In this document: positions 34,062 to 43,535 of the stretch, piece by piece
How positions within the stretch are numbered: position 1 is the first letter of the stretch
Layout: each line of letters opens with the position of its first letter
Assembly: GCA_022495995.1 (NCBI GenBank)
Contig: JAFEMH010002446.1
Coordinates: 1-64,000, forward strand
Length of the DNA stretch: 64,000 nt
DNA from: Adenophora triphylla var. japonica
Taxonomy: Eukaryota > Streptophyta > Magnoliopsida > Asterales > Campanulaceae
Reading direction: 5' to 3'
The notes under the pieces: model-generated
What the model was told of the DNA's origin: nothing
What the model saw: the letters and a program-made list of their open reading frames with translations, nothing else
The model's database searches: none
Position numbers and translations under genes: made by a program

Positions 34062-35441
34062 TTATTTGTAGGCTGCATAGGCAAGGAATAACCTAATGGC
34101 TTCTAATCTAGCTACGGGAGCAAAGGTCTCATCATAGTCTATTCCTTCCTCCTGTCTATATCCTTTTGCCACTAGTCTGGCCTTATTTCTTACAATTTTT
34201 CCAGACTCATCCAATTTATTCCTATATACCCATTTTGTTCCAATCACTGTTTGATCACTAGGTCTAGGCACTAGTTCCCAAACTTTGCATCTATTAAACT
34301 GGTTAAGCTCTTCTTGCATAGCTTCTACCCAGCTGGGGTCATCAAGTGCTTCTTCAGTCTTCTTTGGTTCTATGTTGGAGACCATAGCAGAAGAAAATAA
34401 TCCATGTTGTTCCTCTAAGTTTCTTAACTGGCCTCTAGTCATTCTAGGTCCAAAGACATCACCAATAACATTTTCTAAAGGATGATTCCTAACTGATCTC
34501 ACTTCCCTAGGTAGGTCTTGCTTGACCGATTCCTGTCTTAAGGTTTCTATTGGAGGAGTGGAATCGGTTAAGGGAGAAGAGACCGATTGAGGTGATCGGT
34601 TAGGTGAGGGTGAAGCTGACTGATGATGGTGATCGGTAAGTGGTGATGGAAATGGTAAGTTATTGGGTGAAATCGGTTCAGCTCCTGGTGGTGAATTTGG
34701 AATGGTAATATGAGGACTAGCTGGAAGAGGATCGGTTAGCTGGGTTTGAACATTGGAATGCCTAATCGATTGAGGAAAGAATGAGTCATCAACTAAGTCT
34801 CTACAGGTTACACCACTAGAGGCTGAAGGTTGAGCTGGAGATTGATTTGCGTTGTTGCTGGTGGTTTGATTAGAGTTTTGATTACCTGTTTCACCTGTCT
34901 CAAAAACACCAGAACTATCAGTACTATTTGGAGCCTTATCAGACTCTAGCAAATCAAATTCATCAAAAGTAACATGAACAGATTCAACAATTTTCAACAA
35001 CCGTTTATTAAAAACTCTAAATGCCTTATTGAGCTTGGCGTATCCCACAAAAATGCCTTCATCAACTTTTTCATCAAATTTACCTCGGCGCTCTTTACCG
35101 TTGTAAAGTACATAGCATCTGCAACCGAAGATCTTGAAGAAACTAATATTGGGGATTCTGCCACGCCACAGCTCATAAGGGGTCTTGTTGTGAAACTTGT
35201 TGACCAATGATCTATTCTGGGTGAAGCATGCTGTATGGATAGCTTCGGCCCAAAAATACTTGGGAAGCCTAGCTTCGGATATCATTGTTTTTCCAGCTTC
35301 GATCAATGTCCTGTTCTTTCTCTCAACTACACCATTTTGTTGCGGTGTACCAGCAGCTGAGAAGTTGTGGTCTATTCCGTGATCATCACAGTACTGAGCA
35401 ATTCCGAGATTTTTGAACTCCGTTCCGTTATCTGATCTCAT
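34062..35441 (-). pseudogene. Integrase C-terminal half and RT N-terminal part (SIRE)
   Basis: 459 codons. Integrase: [10 protein letters not shown] (second catalytic Asp), [15 protein letters not shown] (Glu), FGCRCYVL. A long low-complexity Ser/Pro/Asn linker follows (about 34480-34900). RT begins at [38 protein letters not shown] and [14 protein letters not shown]. It ends with a TAA (34062-34064) where related proteins continue with [12 protein letters not shown], which is indeed found after the stop. One frame with 33360-34061. Confidence 0.88.
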
Positions 35442-35896
35442 ACTGATGATATCACAACTAAGGCATATCTGCTACCCCCTAAACTGGCACTCATTGTGGG
35501 GCCAAACAGATCTATATGTAGCAGCTGGAGGCACCTAGAAGTGGACATGCATGGCTTGCTGCGGAAAGATTCTTTATGTTGTTTTCCTAATTGGCAGGCT
35601 CTGCATTTCCTTCCATGATCAGCAGACACCTGAGGTAAGCCGGTGACTAGATTTTTATTAGCTAGCTTGGATAGATATTTGAAGTTCAGGTGACTGAGTC
35701 TCTTGTGCCATAGCCAGGAGTTCTCACTGATGTTCTTAGCTACAAAACAAACATTAGTAACATTCGAAACATTGTTTAGGTCTATAGCATACACGTTACC
35801 TTTTCTATATCCAGTGAGAAGTGTTTCACCTGTAGCAATGTCTTTCACATAGCAGTTGGAAGAATTGAAAATACAATGCATACCTTTATCACAAAA
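35438..35896 (-). pseudogene. Integrase zinc finger and first core part (SIRE)
   Basis: SWLWHKRLSHLN and CRACQLGKQ give the HHCC finger; LLHIDLFGP gives the first catalytic Asp. After RYALVVI the normal core strand (VDDFSR type) and about 40 following residues are missing, and the frame shifts at about 35440-35455 into the RSDNGTEF part. This internal deletion alone would kill integrase. Confidence 0.85.
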
Positions 35897-36223
35897 TTAT
35901 GAAATAGAGAGAAGGTTATGTTTCAGACCATCCACCAAACATACCTTCCGTACAACAACCTGCATACCTCTTTTGATGGATCCACGACCGATAATTTTAC
36001 CCTTTGCATTGTCACCAAAGACAACTGGAGGACCAGATGCTTCTTCCAGATCGGTTAGGAGATCGGCATGACCAGTCATATGCCTAGAGCATCCACTATC
36101 CATAATCCAAACATCCTTACCGGCATCGGTTGAGGCCATTAAGCATTCCTGAAATAAAACAGTAAGCTTATGGTCCCCCTTATTCTTTTGGGTCCAAAGA
36201 GTTAGTTTCTCTTTGGCAGCCAT
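35897..36223 (-). pseudogene. Aspartic protease (SIRE)
   Basis: WIMDSGCSRHMTG (active-site DSG) near 36075-36115, VVFGDNAKGKIIGRG and DGLKHNLLSIS, a complete Ty1-type protease core. TAA at 35897-35899 interrupts it just after LLSIS, where pol normally continues into the integrase finger in the same frame. Confidence 0.85.
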
Positions 36224-37570
36224 ACCTGGCTACCACCTGAGCTTTTAGACTCAGTGGGTCCAGATAGGTGCTTCAAGAGGCATTCATAAGCCTTGTGACC
36301 AATAAAACCACAATTTACACATTTGTTAGAAGATGGCTGAGGGGGATTAGATGAGTTGATGTTCAATTTAGCCAATGCTTCAGAAGAGTTCACTACTTGA
36401 GCAGAAACAGATCCTTTGGGGATGAAGGTGATGGAATTACTTTTGTTAACCTGTTGCATCGGTTTAGGAATGACTTTATCGGTTGGGTTACCTTTACCGG
36501 TTGGGTGATCGGCGACGGTTGTCTGACCGGTCATACCCTTACTGGTGTCGGTTACCTTGCCGGTTGAGGATTCCTGACCTGCAGCATGATCAACAATTTT
36601 AATTCCACCTTTGCTGTCACCATCACTGAGCGGAACATATTGTCCTAACTCAGGATCAGCTTCCTCGGTCCATTTGGATTTGTTTTTGCCCAAATAAGCC
36701 TTCATCTGTACACGTCCCTTGGGATAGGTGTGTGGGACAGCTTTGTAAGGTTTAGTTAACTCTTTCTTAATCAATTTGGATTGAGCATCATCAAATTTAC
36801 CCATCAAGTTCTCAGAGACAAACTTCTTTACTGGTTTATCTTTGCTGTCAATGTCATTACTGCTGGAGGTAAAACTTATGCCAGTTGTAACATCTCGGTT
36901 AGGAGATAACTGATCTTGAATAATGGTCTCCATAGCAGCTCGGGATTTTGAAAACGTGTTAATGGTTTTAGAAAGAGAATTATTTCTTGACACAAGATCA
37001 GCAATTTGACAAACAGAAATGTTTAGTCTCTCAGTTAGTTCTTGATTATCTTTCTTCAACTGATCAGACTCTAACTTACTTTCTTTCAAAATTTTTATTT
37101 CAGCTTTCAAAGAGTCATTTTCAGTAGAGATCATTTTGAAATTATCAGCCATAATTTTGTGAGCTTCATTTAATTTTTCAAAATCGGAGAAGAGCTCATT
37201 CATCACCTCTGCCATTTCAGACTTTGACATATTGGGCATAGGGTCAACAAGAGGGCCGAGAGGAAGAGGATGATGGTTCAAAATTGGGATCAAAATTTGG
37301 TAGTGATGATATCGGTTCAGGGTTAGGCTCGGTTAGAGGCTTTAAGTGAATCGGTCGGTTCTCAAGCATCGGTTGATAAGAGGCGATCGGTAAGGCTTGA
37401 GCTTGATAGGTCGGTTGAATTGGTTGCATCAACGGTCTGAGAGTGGGCATGGTTTTAGACTGACCATAAAGGGATCCACCTATGTTTTGAATTTTGAAAT
37501 TATATGGATTACCTGCATCTACCTTGGGAGTAGGAATGGGTTCATCAAAGTATGTCAAGGGAGATCTCAT
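36202..37570 (-). pseudogene. Gag C-terminal region with coiled coil and second CCHC knuckle (SIRE)
   Basis: Two overlapping minus-strand frames (37244-37570 and 36202-37293) cover a Pro-rich segment, then a long coiled coil (MAEVMNELFSDFEKLNEAH to about residue 120). A Lys-rich part and the knuckle CVNCGFIGHKAYEC near 36270-36320 follow. SIRE-type elements carry this second knuckle upstream of protease. Frameshifts lie near 37250-37290 and at 36202-36223. Confidence 0.75.
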
Positions 37571-37665
37571 AGGTGGAGTTTGGTCAACATAGGATGATTG
37601 TTCATTGGAATTGGGGTGTCTAAAGATAGGAGTCTGTAGGGAGATGGGTTTGTCATAGGTTCCAT

Positions 37666-38904
37666 CTATAGCAACAAAACTGACATCAACATCTTCATCT
37701 GAGTCAGCATAGTCAGCTTCCTCGTTCTCAGAGTCGGTCTCAAACCAAACAGGTAAAGCCTTTTCAGTTGCATCCTCCTCAGAAATTCATATTTCGGTTG
37801 AGGACATTTGGAGGCAAAATGGCCGGGTTTTCTACAGTTGTAACACACAAGCTCACCTTGGGCATTTTTACCGTCGGTTGAGGTTGAGGTTTGGCCTTTT
37901 CTTTGATAGTTCCCAGATCTATGGAATGATGAGGATTTGGGTTGGAATGATTTGCTGTGGGATTTCTTAAAATCCTTAAACCTTCTGTAATTTCTAGCAA
38001 ATGCAGCAAATTCATCGTCTACCTCAAGAGGTGTACTAGTTGAGGTATTGGCTTGAGTTGGTTGAGGCTGAGAGATTGAGGGAGAGTCATTGGTAGTAGT
38101 TTGGCCGGTAAGCATAGAAGAACCAAGGAAGATCTCGGTCTGAGCTCGCAGAGATAGATTTTTAAATTGTTTTTGAACTCCACTCAGCCGATTGAGCTCT
38201 TCCTCATATAAGAACAAAGTAGACACAATGTTCTGGATATGAGTAACGTTCAAATCACGGCATTCTTTCAAAATAGCAACCTTCACATGCCACAAGTCTC
38301 CAAGAGAATTGAGGAATATCATGTTTAGGTCTTTCATGGTATAGACTCTACCTAAAGATGCACAAGAGTTACTCACCTCGCAGAATCGGTCGTACGTTTC
38401 CTTCATTGTCTCATTTGGATTTTTCTTGAAGGACTCAAACTCAGCGACGCTTTTGTAGAGTCTGTTGTCCTTGGCCACTTGATCTCCTTCAAAATATCTG
38501 AGTAAACTTTGCCAAACTTGTTGAGCGGTCTCATAGCATTGTACTTGTTTGTACAGTCTGTCATCAAGTCCTGAGGTTATGATGTGCAAGGCTTTTCGGT
38601 CCAAGGAATCACAAAGTTTGTCATCCTCAGTCCATTCTTCTCGCGGTTTTGGCACATAAGTTTCATAAACTTCAAAATCTTGTTCAGACTCTCTATCTGC
38701 ATGATCCATGAGAGGAGTTTTGGGTGCTCTAGTTGCAAGATTGATTTTCAGGGGTGTCATGGGACCATCTCTGACTACAGTGGTTAACCTATCGTCTATT
38801 GAGTCCAAGTACCGCATGATTCTGTTTTTCCATACTGGAAATTCGTTATCGTTCAACATGGGAACGGATGTCAAGTTGTATGTTTGCATGATTTTTCTTG
38901 CCAT
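37666..38904 (-). CDS. gag, 412-codon open frame (SIRE)
   Basis: ATG at 38904, about 50 bases from the PBS. UBN2/Retrotran_gag-like body: WKNRIMRYLDSID, ALHIITSGLDD, AQQVWQSLLRYFEG, ETYDRFCEVSN, LGDLWHVKVAILKE. The knuckle CYNCRKPGHFASKC is near 37805-37845. The last about 40 codons (YEFLRRMQLKRLYLF onward) look frameshifted relative to the continuing gag. Forms the nucleocapsid protein in functional relatives; here it is open apart from the 3' end. Confidence 0.85.
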   Translation of the reverse strand: MARKIMQTYNLTSVPMLNDNEFPVWKNRIMRYLDSIDDRLTTVVRDGPMTPLKINLATRAPKTPLMDHADRESEQDFEVYETYVPKPREEWTEDDKLCDSLDRKALHIITSGLDDRLYKQVQCYETAQQVWQSLLRYFEGDQVAKDNRLYKSVAEFESFKKNPNETMKETYDRFCEVSNSCASLGRVYTMKDLNMIFLNSLGDLWHVKVAILKECRDLNVTHIQNIVSTLFLYEEELNRLSGVQKQFKNLSLRAQTEIFLGSSMLTGQTTTNDSPSISQPQPTQANTSTSTPLEVDDEFAAFARNYRRFKDFKKSHSKSFQPKSSSFHRSGNYQRKGQTSTSTDGKNAQGELVCYNCRKPGHFASKCPQPKYEFLRRMQLKRLYLFGLRPTLRTRKLTMLTQMKMLMSVLLL

Positions 38905-38954
38905 TTTGGAATTGGTAATTCAAGCGGTTAAGCTTGGAAAAATGATTTTCGAAA

Positions 38955-38975
38955 ATTGCTTGCTCTGATACCAAT
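38955..38975 (-). promoter_or_regulatory. Primer-binding site of SIRE element
   Basis: TTGCTTGCTCTGATACCAAT on the plus strand; the element strand reads ATTGGTATCAGAGCAAG, complementary to initiator tRNA-Met. Confidence 0.92.
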
Positions 38976-40419
38976 TGTTAGGTCCCAAATGGTAGGAATC
39001 AGGCTAGAGGGGGGGTGAATAGCCTGTTTAAACTTTTAGCTTAAAAACTCTGATTCTTTGTAAAAGGTTGTAGGTAACACTCTTACTAACTGTTAGATAG
39101 ATTTTGCACAGCGGAGATTACAGTTAGGCTAGGTTTACAACCGGTTAGGTAGAGTTTCAAAACCAGTAAGTTAAAAACCTCATGCAAACAAAAACAAATT
39201 ATATTTCCAAGTAAGACAAACAAGTTAAGCAGTAAGTTGAGCCAATAGGTTGTGACCAGTTGAGAGAATGTCAACTAGTTACAACTACACAAAATAAACA
39301 ATCACACAGAAGAATGACACGTTGTTTGAAGAGGTTCACAGTGTTAAATAACTGCTACGTCCTCTACCAAGTTTGGTCAGAACTTGGATTTGTGAAAGTG
39401 CACTACTATATTAATGGTTCCTACCTATTACAAGTTGCAAGCCAATGATTGAAGGTTGCCAAACTAAAGGTGACCACTAACGGATCATGCTACAATAAAG
39501 ACCTGGTGTTTTCTAGAGATGTGCTCACAAGTTGAGCTGATTTCTCTAGGGTGTTGTGTGTGAATCAATCAATGTGTTCCAAAGGTAGTCTAATGAAGGA
39601 ACACTACAACATTGATTGAGGTGCACAGTGTATAAGTCCTAACAGAGATGTCTAGGTAATAAGGGGACTTGAATTGAATGCCTTGAACTATGGAGTTTGC
39701 AGGTAGGTAATTCAAAGCAACTCACTCTCAAGAATCATAAATGCACCAACCTTCTTCAATGCTCTAGGGAAGCTATTTATAGTGAACTTTGAAAAGGAGT
39801 CGTTGTCTTTGAAGAGGTTGCAATGATGACTTGATCAGGCATGCCTTTGAATGAAGGATCTTTGCATTAAATGCCTGAGATAGGAGAGAGAAGATTTTCT
39901 TTGGGTGGTTGGAAGGATGTGAGTACTGGTTATTTTGACAATCTATTTTGAGCTTCTGACAGCCGCAGGAATGTCACTTCAGCGTCTATTCAGCATGCTT
40001 GCTTTACCAACTTTAGCTAAAGGGATTGCTGGGTAGTTGGGAGCAATAAATGCTTCGGTTAGGCTAGGCTGAGGGAAGCTTGCTGAGAAAGCCTTCACCG
40101 GCAAGAAATAAGTTATAACCTGTGAAGGTTACATCAGCTAGGTGGGGTAACCGGTTAGGTTAGGAACACCGGTTGAGAACAATCGGTTAGGTAGCCAAAC
40201 CGAGTCACTCACAAAAATCAAAGGGGGCAAATCTTCACATCTTCAAATCTTCAAGGTCTTGAGAAAATTACATGATTCAAAAACACTGGCACTAGCACTA
40301 AGGGATCCTATCATACATAGAAAAATTCTATTTGGTCTTATTAAAATTAGGGTTCCTCAATAATGCTTGTTGTGATTGGGTTTAAGCAATTCTAAACTTA
40401 AACATATATTTGACTAACA
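38976..40419 (-). repeat. 5' LTR of SIRE element
   Basis: Direct copy of 27814-29250. Differences counted by eye: about 23 substitutions, one G-run length change and one 8-bp duplication (AAATCTTC, near 40245). Confidence 0.93.
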
Positions 40420-40424
40420 GTCGT
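40420..40424. repeat. Right target-site duplication of SIRE element (GTCGT)
   Basis: Matches 27809-27813. Confidence 0.9.
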
Positions 40425-40699
40425 TAGCCCGACCGTTGCTCCCAACTAAATGGGATTAGATGTGGCCACATTCCCTTTGACCTTCGCTTTCCTTCCCTTG
40501 GACCACTTCGCATATTCGCGGGCACAAACACCCATCACTTTCCACACAAATTCACCCTTCTTTATAAGCTCGAGTGGAGCCCAAGGGATTTTCTTAACCT
40601 TTTTCTTACCCTTTTTCTTTTTCTTCATTTTCTTTTTCTTGGGGACCTCTCCCCCAAACTCATTCTCTGCCATATTCTCCTTACAATCAATCAACCCAT
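40425..40699 (-). pseudogene. Coding remnant of element D, basic C-terminal segment
   Basis: Continuation of element D beyond the SIRE insertion. The minus strand encodes MAENEFGGEVP, a Lys-rich run of about 18 residues, then IPWAPLELIKKGEFVWKVMG and REYAKWSKG, ending at TAA near 40446. A Lys-rich tail before the 3' non-coding region is all that can be seen; I do not recognise the protein. LTR A cuts it on the right. Confidence 0.5.
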
Positions 40700-40779
40700 T
40701 GAAATTACCTGGATCGCGCGGGCTGCGCGCGAGCGGTTGTCTATCGCGGATGTTTGGGACCTCGCTTTCGGGAAGGAGA

Positions 40780-40791
40780 GGAGTCGCCACG
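40780..40791 (-). promoter_or_regulatory. PBS-like block inside U5 of LTR A
   Basis: GGAGTCGCCACG; its reverse complement contains TGGCGACTCC, the first ten bases of the Tat-1 PBS. Equivalent blocks lie at 7906-7917, 54660-54671 and 57689-57700, each about 60-80 bp from the LTR end. Confidence 0.55.
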
Positions 40792-41069
40792 CGGTTTTTT
40801 ATTTTGAGCCCAAACATTGAAAATGGCTTGGAAAAAGTGTCTTTTTGTATTTTGAGCCCAAACTTTGGAAATGACTTTGAAAAAGTGTCATTTTGTATTT
40901 TGAGCCCAAACTTTGGAAATGGATTTTAGTACCAGAGATTGTTAGGTTCGGAGGTCACGTTACGTTTCGGAAAGAGTATTTTGAGATCACCCGAAATGCC
41001 TCGTATGACGAGTCTTTCTACCTTTCTCGAAATTGTGTGTGTGTGTGTGTATGCATTTTGAAAATGGGG

Positions 41070-41347
41070 GCTTGAATGACAAGCTTAATCTTGATTCGAA
41101 TGTCGAATGTTGATTATATGATTCTTGGGAAAAAGCGAACGTTTGAATGACAAACGTCGGTTTTGGAGTTTTTTAGGAAAAGAGGTGCGAGTGACGAGTT
41201 TGAATCTTTAGCTTAAGTGTCAAATGTTGACTTTTAAGAAAAGAGCGTTTGAATGTCAAACGTCGGGTTTTGAATTTTAAAAATGATCGCTTGGATGCCA
41301 AACGTCACTTTTGCGCATTTTTGAAAGAGAGTTCGAATGACGAACTC
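41070..41347. repeat. Series of stem-loops with constant AATGA/AATGT loop and varying arms (LTR A)
   Basis: GCTTG-AATGA-CAAGC (41070), ATTCG-AATGT-CGAAT (41094), ACGTTTG-AATGA-CAAACGT (41139), CGTTTG-AATGT-CAAACG (41246) and GAGTTCG-AATGA-CGAACTC (41329). Five perfect hairpins with 5-7 nt arms share the loop but have different arm sequences. LTR B repeats the series (54958-55560). Confidence 0.85.
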
Positions 41348-41458
41348 CGGTTTTGAACCGGGCATTACATTGTTAGCGATTTTTTGGAAAAAAGCATTAA
41401 ATGAGATGTGATAAACGAATCGTTTTACGACTCGGACTTTGATAAGTAAATACTATCA

Positions 41459-41689
41459 CGAGCCAAACGGCTCGGACTTGTAAATGACAGTATTTAAAAT
41501 ACGGTATCAACGGAATCAAACGACCCGGACATTAAAGGTGCGATCAACGAGCCAAAAGGCTCGGACTTGTAAAGTTGCGTAATTTAAATGACAATATCAA
41601 CGGATCAAACGATCCGGACTTTGTAAATGACTATCACAAACCAAACGGTTCGGAATATAAATTTGCGAATCGACGGATCAAACGATCCG
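41459..41689. repeat. Series of stem-loops with AAAC loop and varying arms (LTR A)
   Basis: CGAGCC-AAAC-GGCTCG (41459), CGAGCC-AAAA-GGCTCG (41548), CGGATC-AAAC-GATCCG (41601 and 41674) and AACC-AAAC-GGTT (41639). LTR B has CGAACC-AAAC-GGTTCG (55798) at the last type. Each is followed by CGGAC or GGA and spaced by about 40-90 bp. Confidence 0.85.
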
Positions 41690-42129
41690 GACTGTAAATG
41701 ACATAAAAGTAAAGAACGGGGTCGGAACGCCGTTTTAACCCGAGATTACTTCTCTAATGGGAGAGAAGATGATCTTGGACTAAAACGTATCAGACCCCGT
41801 AGATGGTGCGGCATCTATATTTCAATGATTTTCGACCGAAGCGGTTGTAGCGTTTGACGCGTAAATCGAGACGGAACGAGTGTTTAGGGAGAGAGAGTGT
41901 TACCTATGGCTAGGGGTTGACTCTTTTGGCTCGGTTGATGTATACGGGATACAGTTTAGTGTTTGAAAGGGTGTTTCGAGTTTGTTTGGTTCGTGTTTGA
42001 TTGAAAGACGAGGTTTTCATGCAAATCCAGATAAAACGGGGCTCGGGAGAGGGTGGAAAGGGTTTGTGCCGTGGGCTTTGGTGAAAATGGTTAATATTTT
42101 TCCTCCTTTAAATGTTTTGACAGCCCTTG

Positions 42130-42262
42130 TATTTATAGGGTGAAATTGTAAAACAGTCCGGATGGACTTTTCCTCAATTTGGGGGAGGTTTTCTGGTATT
42201 TTGGAAAATTGGGGGACTTGTTGGCAATTCTGGATTTTCTGTAAAACAGTCCGTCCGGACTG
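42130..42262 (-). promoter_or_regulatory. U3 promoter of LTR A: TATA-like box and two inverted repeats
   Basis: TATTTATAG (42130-42138) is CTATAAATA on the element strand. AGTCC-GGAT-GGACT (42155-42168) lies 17 bp upstream, and CAGTCCG-TC-CGGACTG (42247-42262) about 80 bp further. Confidence 0.65.
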
Positions 42263-42577
42263 TGACTCAATCTCAGGGGCATTTTAGTCTTTTCACTTTG
42301 AAATCTGATTGATGTTGATTAGAGGGCCTTGGCATGTGTGCCACGTGCCCCTGTGACTCACCTAGGGTAGGGTTTTCGTCCCGTTATTCCCGGTTTTGTC
42401 CGTTTTTTAAATAACTGTCCGGAAAATGTCCGAAATGCCCCCGTAAAGTGCCGGAAAGTGTGTTTTTCAGGAGAAGCTGTACTTTTACGTGTGATAACGT
42501 GTGTTGAGTACGCTTTGACGTTGGGATGCATGGTTAACTTCTAACGGATTTTGACGATCCGGATTTGGGTACTTACA

Positions 42578-42592
42578 GTAGCCCCTCGGCGA
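42578..42592 (-). promoter_or_regulatory. Polypurine tract of Tat-2
   Basis: GTAGCCCCTCGGCG, i.e. CGCCGAGGGGCTAC on the element strand, next to the LTR. The same block follows LTRs B (56840) and C (59360), with GACGTCACTT beyond it. Confidence 0.6.
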
Positions 42593-42774
42593 CGTCACTT
42601 TCGAAGGAAGTGGGGTCTTCGAAAAAGATAAGGATCCAAATCGGGGGATGCCTTACTTGAAGAGACCTGAGAGGTCAGCTGGCAGGACCCTTAGCGAAAG
42701 AATTCCTACGTATCCCAAGCGGGAATCAAGCCGATCGTAGTTCGTAGGTGCAAGGGCCACGCGTGGGGACCTTG
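42593..42774 (-). other. Conserved 3' untranslated block of Tat-2
   Basis: Nearly identical to 56855-57040. Contains GATTCCTACGTATCCC-like and GTAGTTCGTAGGTGCAAG segments that recur in all Tat 3' regions of the window (also 59487-59535). Confidence 0.6.
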
Positions 42775-43272
42775 ACCTAAGCGAGACTGTTGTGAGGCGT
42801 CTGAACCTAAGCAAGACTGTTGTGAGGTGTCTGAACCTAAGTAGAGACTATTATGAGGCATCTGAACCTAAGTGAGACTGTTGTGAGGCATCTGAACCTA
42901 AGTGAGACTGTTGTGAAGCGTCTGAACCTAAGTGAGACTGTTGTGAGGCGTCTGAACCTAAGTGAGACTGTTGTGAGGCGTCTGAACCTAAGCGAGACTG
43001 TTGTGAGGCGTCTGAACCTAAGTAGAGACTATTGTGAGGCATCTGAACCTAAGTGGAGACTATTGTGAGGCGTCTGAACCTAAGTGAAGACTATTGTGAG
43101 GCGTCTGAACCTAAGTGGAGACTATTATGAGGCGTCTGAACCTAAGTGGAGACTATTGTGAGGCGTCTGAACCTAAGTGGAGACTATTGTGAGGCGTCTG
43201 AACCTAAGTGAAACTATTGTGAGGCGTCTGAACCTAAGTAGAGACTATTGTGAGGCGTCTGAACCTAAGTGA
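42775..43272. repeat. Tandem array 1: 30-31 bp unit, about 16 copies
   Basis: Unit contains CCTAAGTGAGACTGTTGTG and AGGCGTCTGAA. Early copies are 30 bp; later copies (from about 43020) are 31 bp with TGGAGACTATT. AGAC and GTCT in each unit can pair. It is non-coding; open frames through it only reflect the period divisible by three. Confidence 0.92.
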
Positions 43273-43535
43273 GCCTGTTCTGGGTTTGACGAAAAGGCTT
43301 TCTTGAAAGGTGGTTGTGCGGGCTTATGTTGATTGGCCACTCGTGTCTTGTCTGTTGGGGATATGGTGTTCGGGCTTACGATGATGGCCGAGGGATTGTT
43401 GTGCGGGCTTATATTGATGGCCGCTGAAATGGGATGGTCGGGCTTATGACTGGCGGCCGGAGAGGTGAGCGTTCACTTACTGGAGTGAAAAAGATATTCA
43501 GGCTTACTAGGGAGGATGAAGAGGGATTGAGTTTT
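43273..43535. repeat. Short diverged repeat (CGGGCTTAT...GGCCG), about four copies
   Basis: CGGGCTTATGTTGATTGGCC (about 43319), CGGGCTTACGATGATGGCCG (43371), CGGGCTTATATTGATGGCCG (43405) and CGGGCTTATGACTGGCGGCC (43440). CGG/CCG ends are complementary. Confidence 0.7.

Larger units (their letters stand above)
27814..40419 (-). mobile_element. SIRE/Maximus-type Ty1/copia retrotransposon, 12606 bp, internally deleted
   Basis: Complete at both ends: two LTRs of 1437 and 1444 bp, GTCGT duplication, initiator tRNA-Met PBS and PPT. Element order on the minus strand is gag, a second zinc-knuckle region, protease, integrase, truncated RT, then a long env-like region. The long LTRs, two CCHC knuckles and the downstream env-like frame fit the SIRE/Maximus lineage. 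LTRs differ by about 23 substitutions and 2 indels counted by eye, so insertion is fairly recent. Coding capacity is broken by frameshifts, stops, an integrase deletion and loss of the RT end and RNase H. CGGTTG/CGGTTA is strikingly frequent throughout. Confidence 0.93.
40700..42577 (-). repeat. LTR A: 3' LTR of Tat-2, 1878 bp
   Basis: Left edge TGAAATTACC, right edge GGGTACTTACA. LTR B (54579-56839) is homologous throughout; the 383-bp length difference is explained by a 157-bp segment present three times in B and an extra segment of about 70 bp near 56710-56790. GT microsatellite at 41034-41050. Confidence 0.85.

Noticed and set aside
40450..40929. Plus-strand frame of 159 codons with repeated 'ILSPN' segments
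   Set aside because: It crosses the boundary between element D and LTR A and translates LTR repeats; not a gene.
42851..43068. Open frames of 63-71 codons on both strands
   Set aside because: The 30-bp array unit is a multiple of three, so it reads open in several frames without being a gene.
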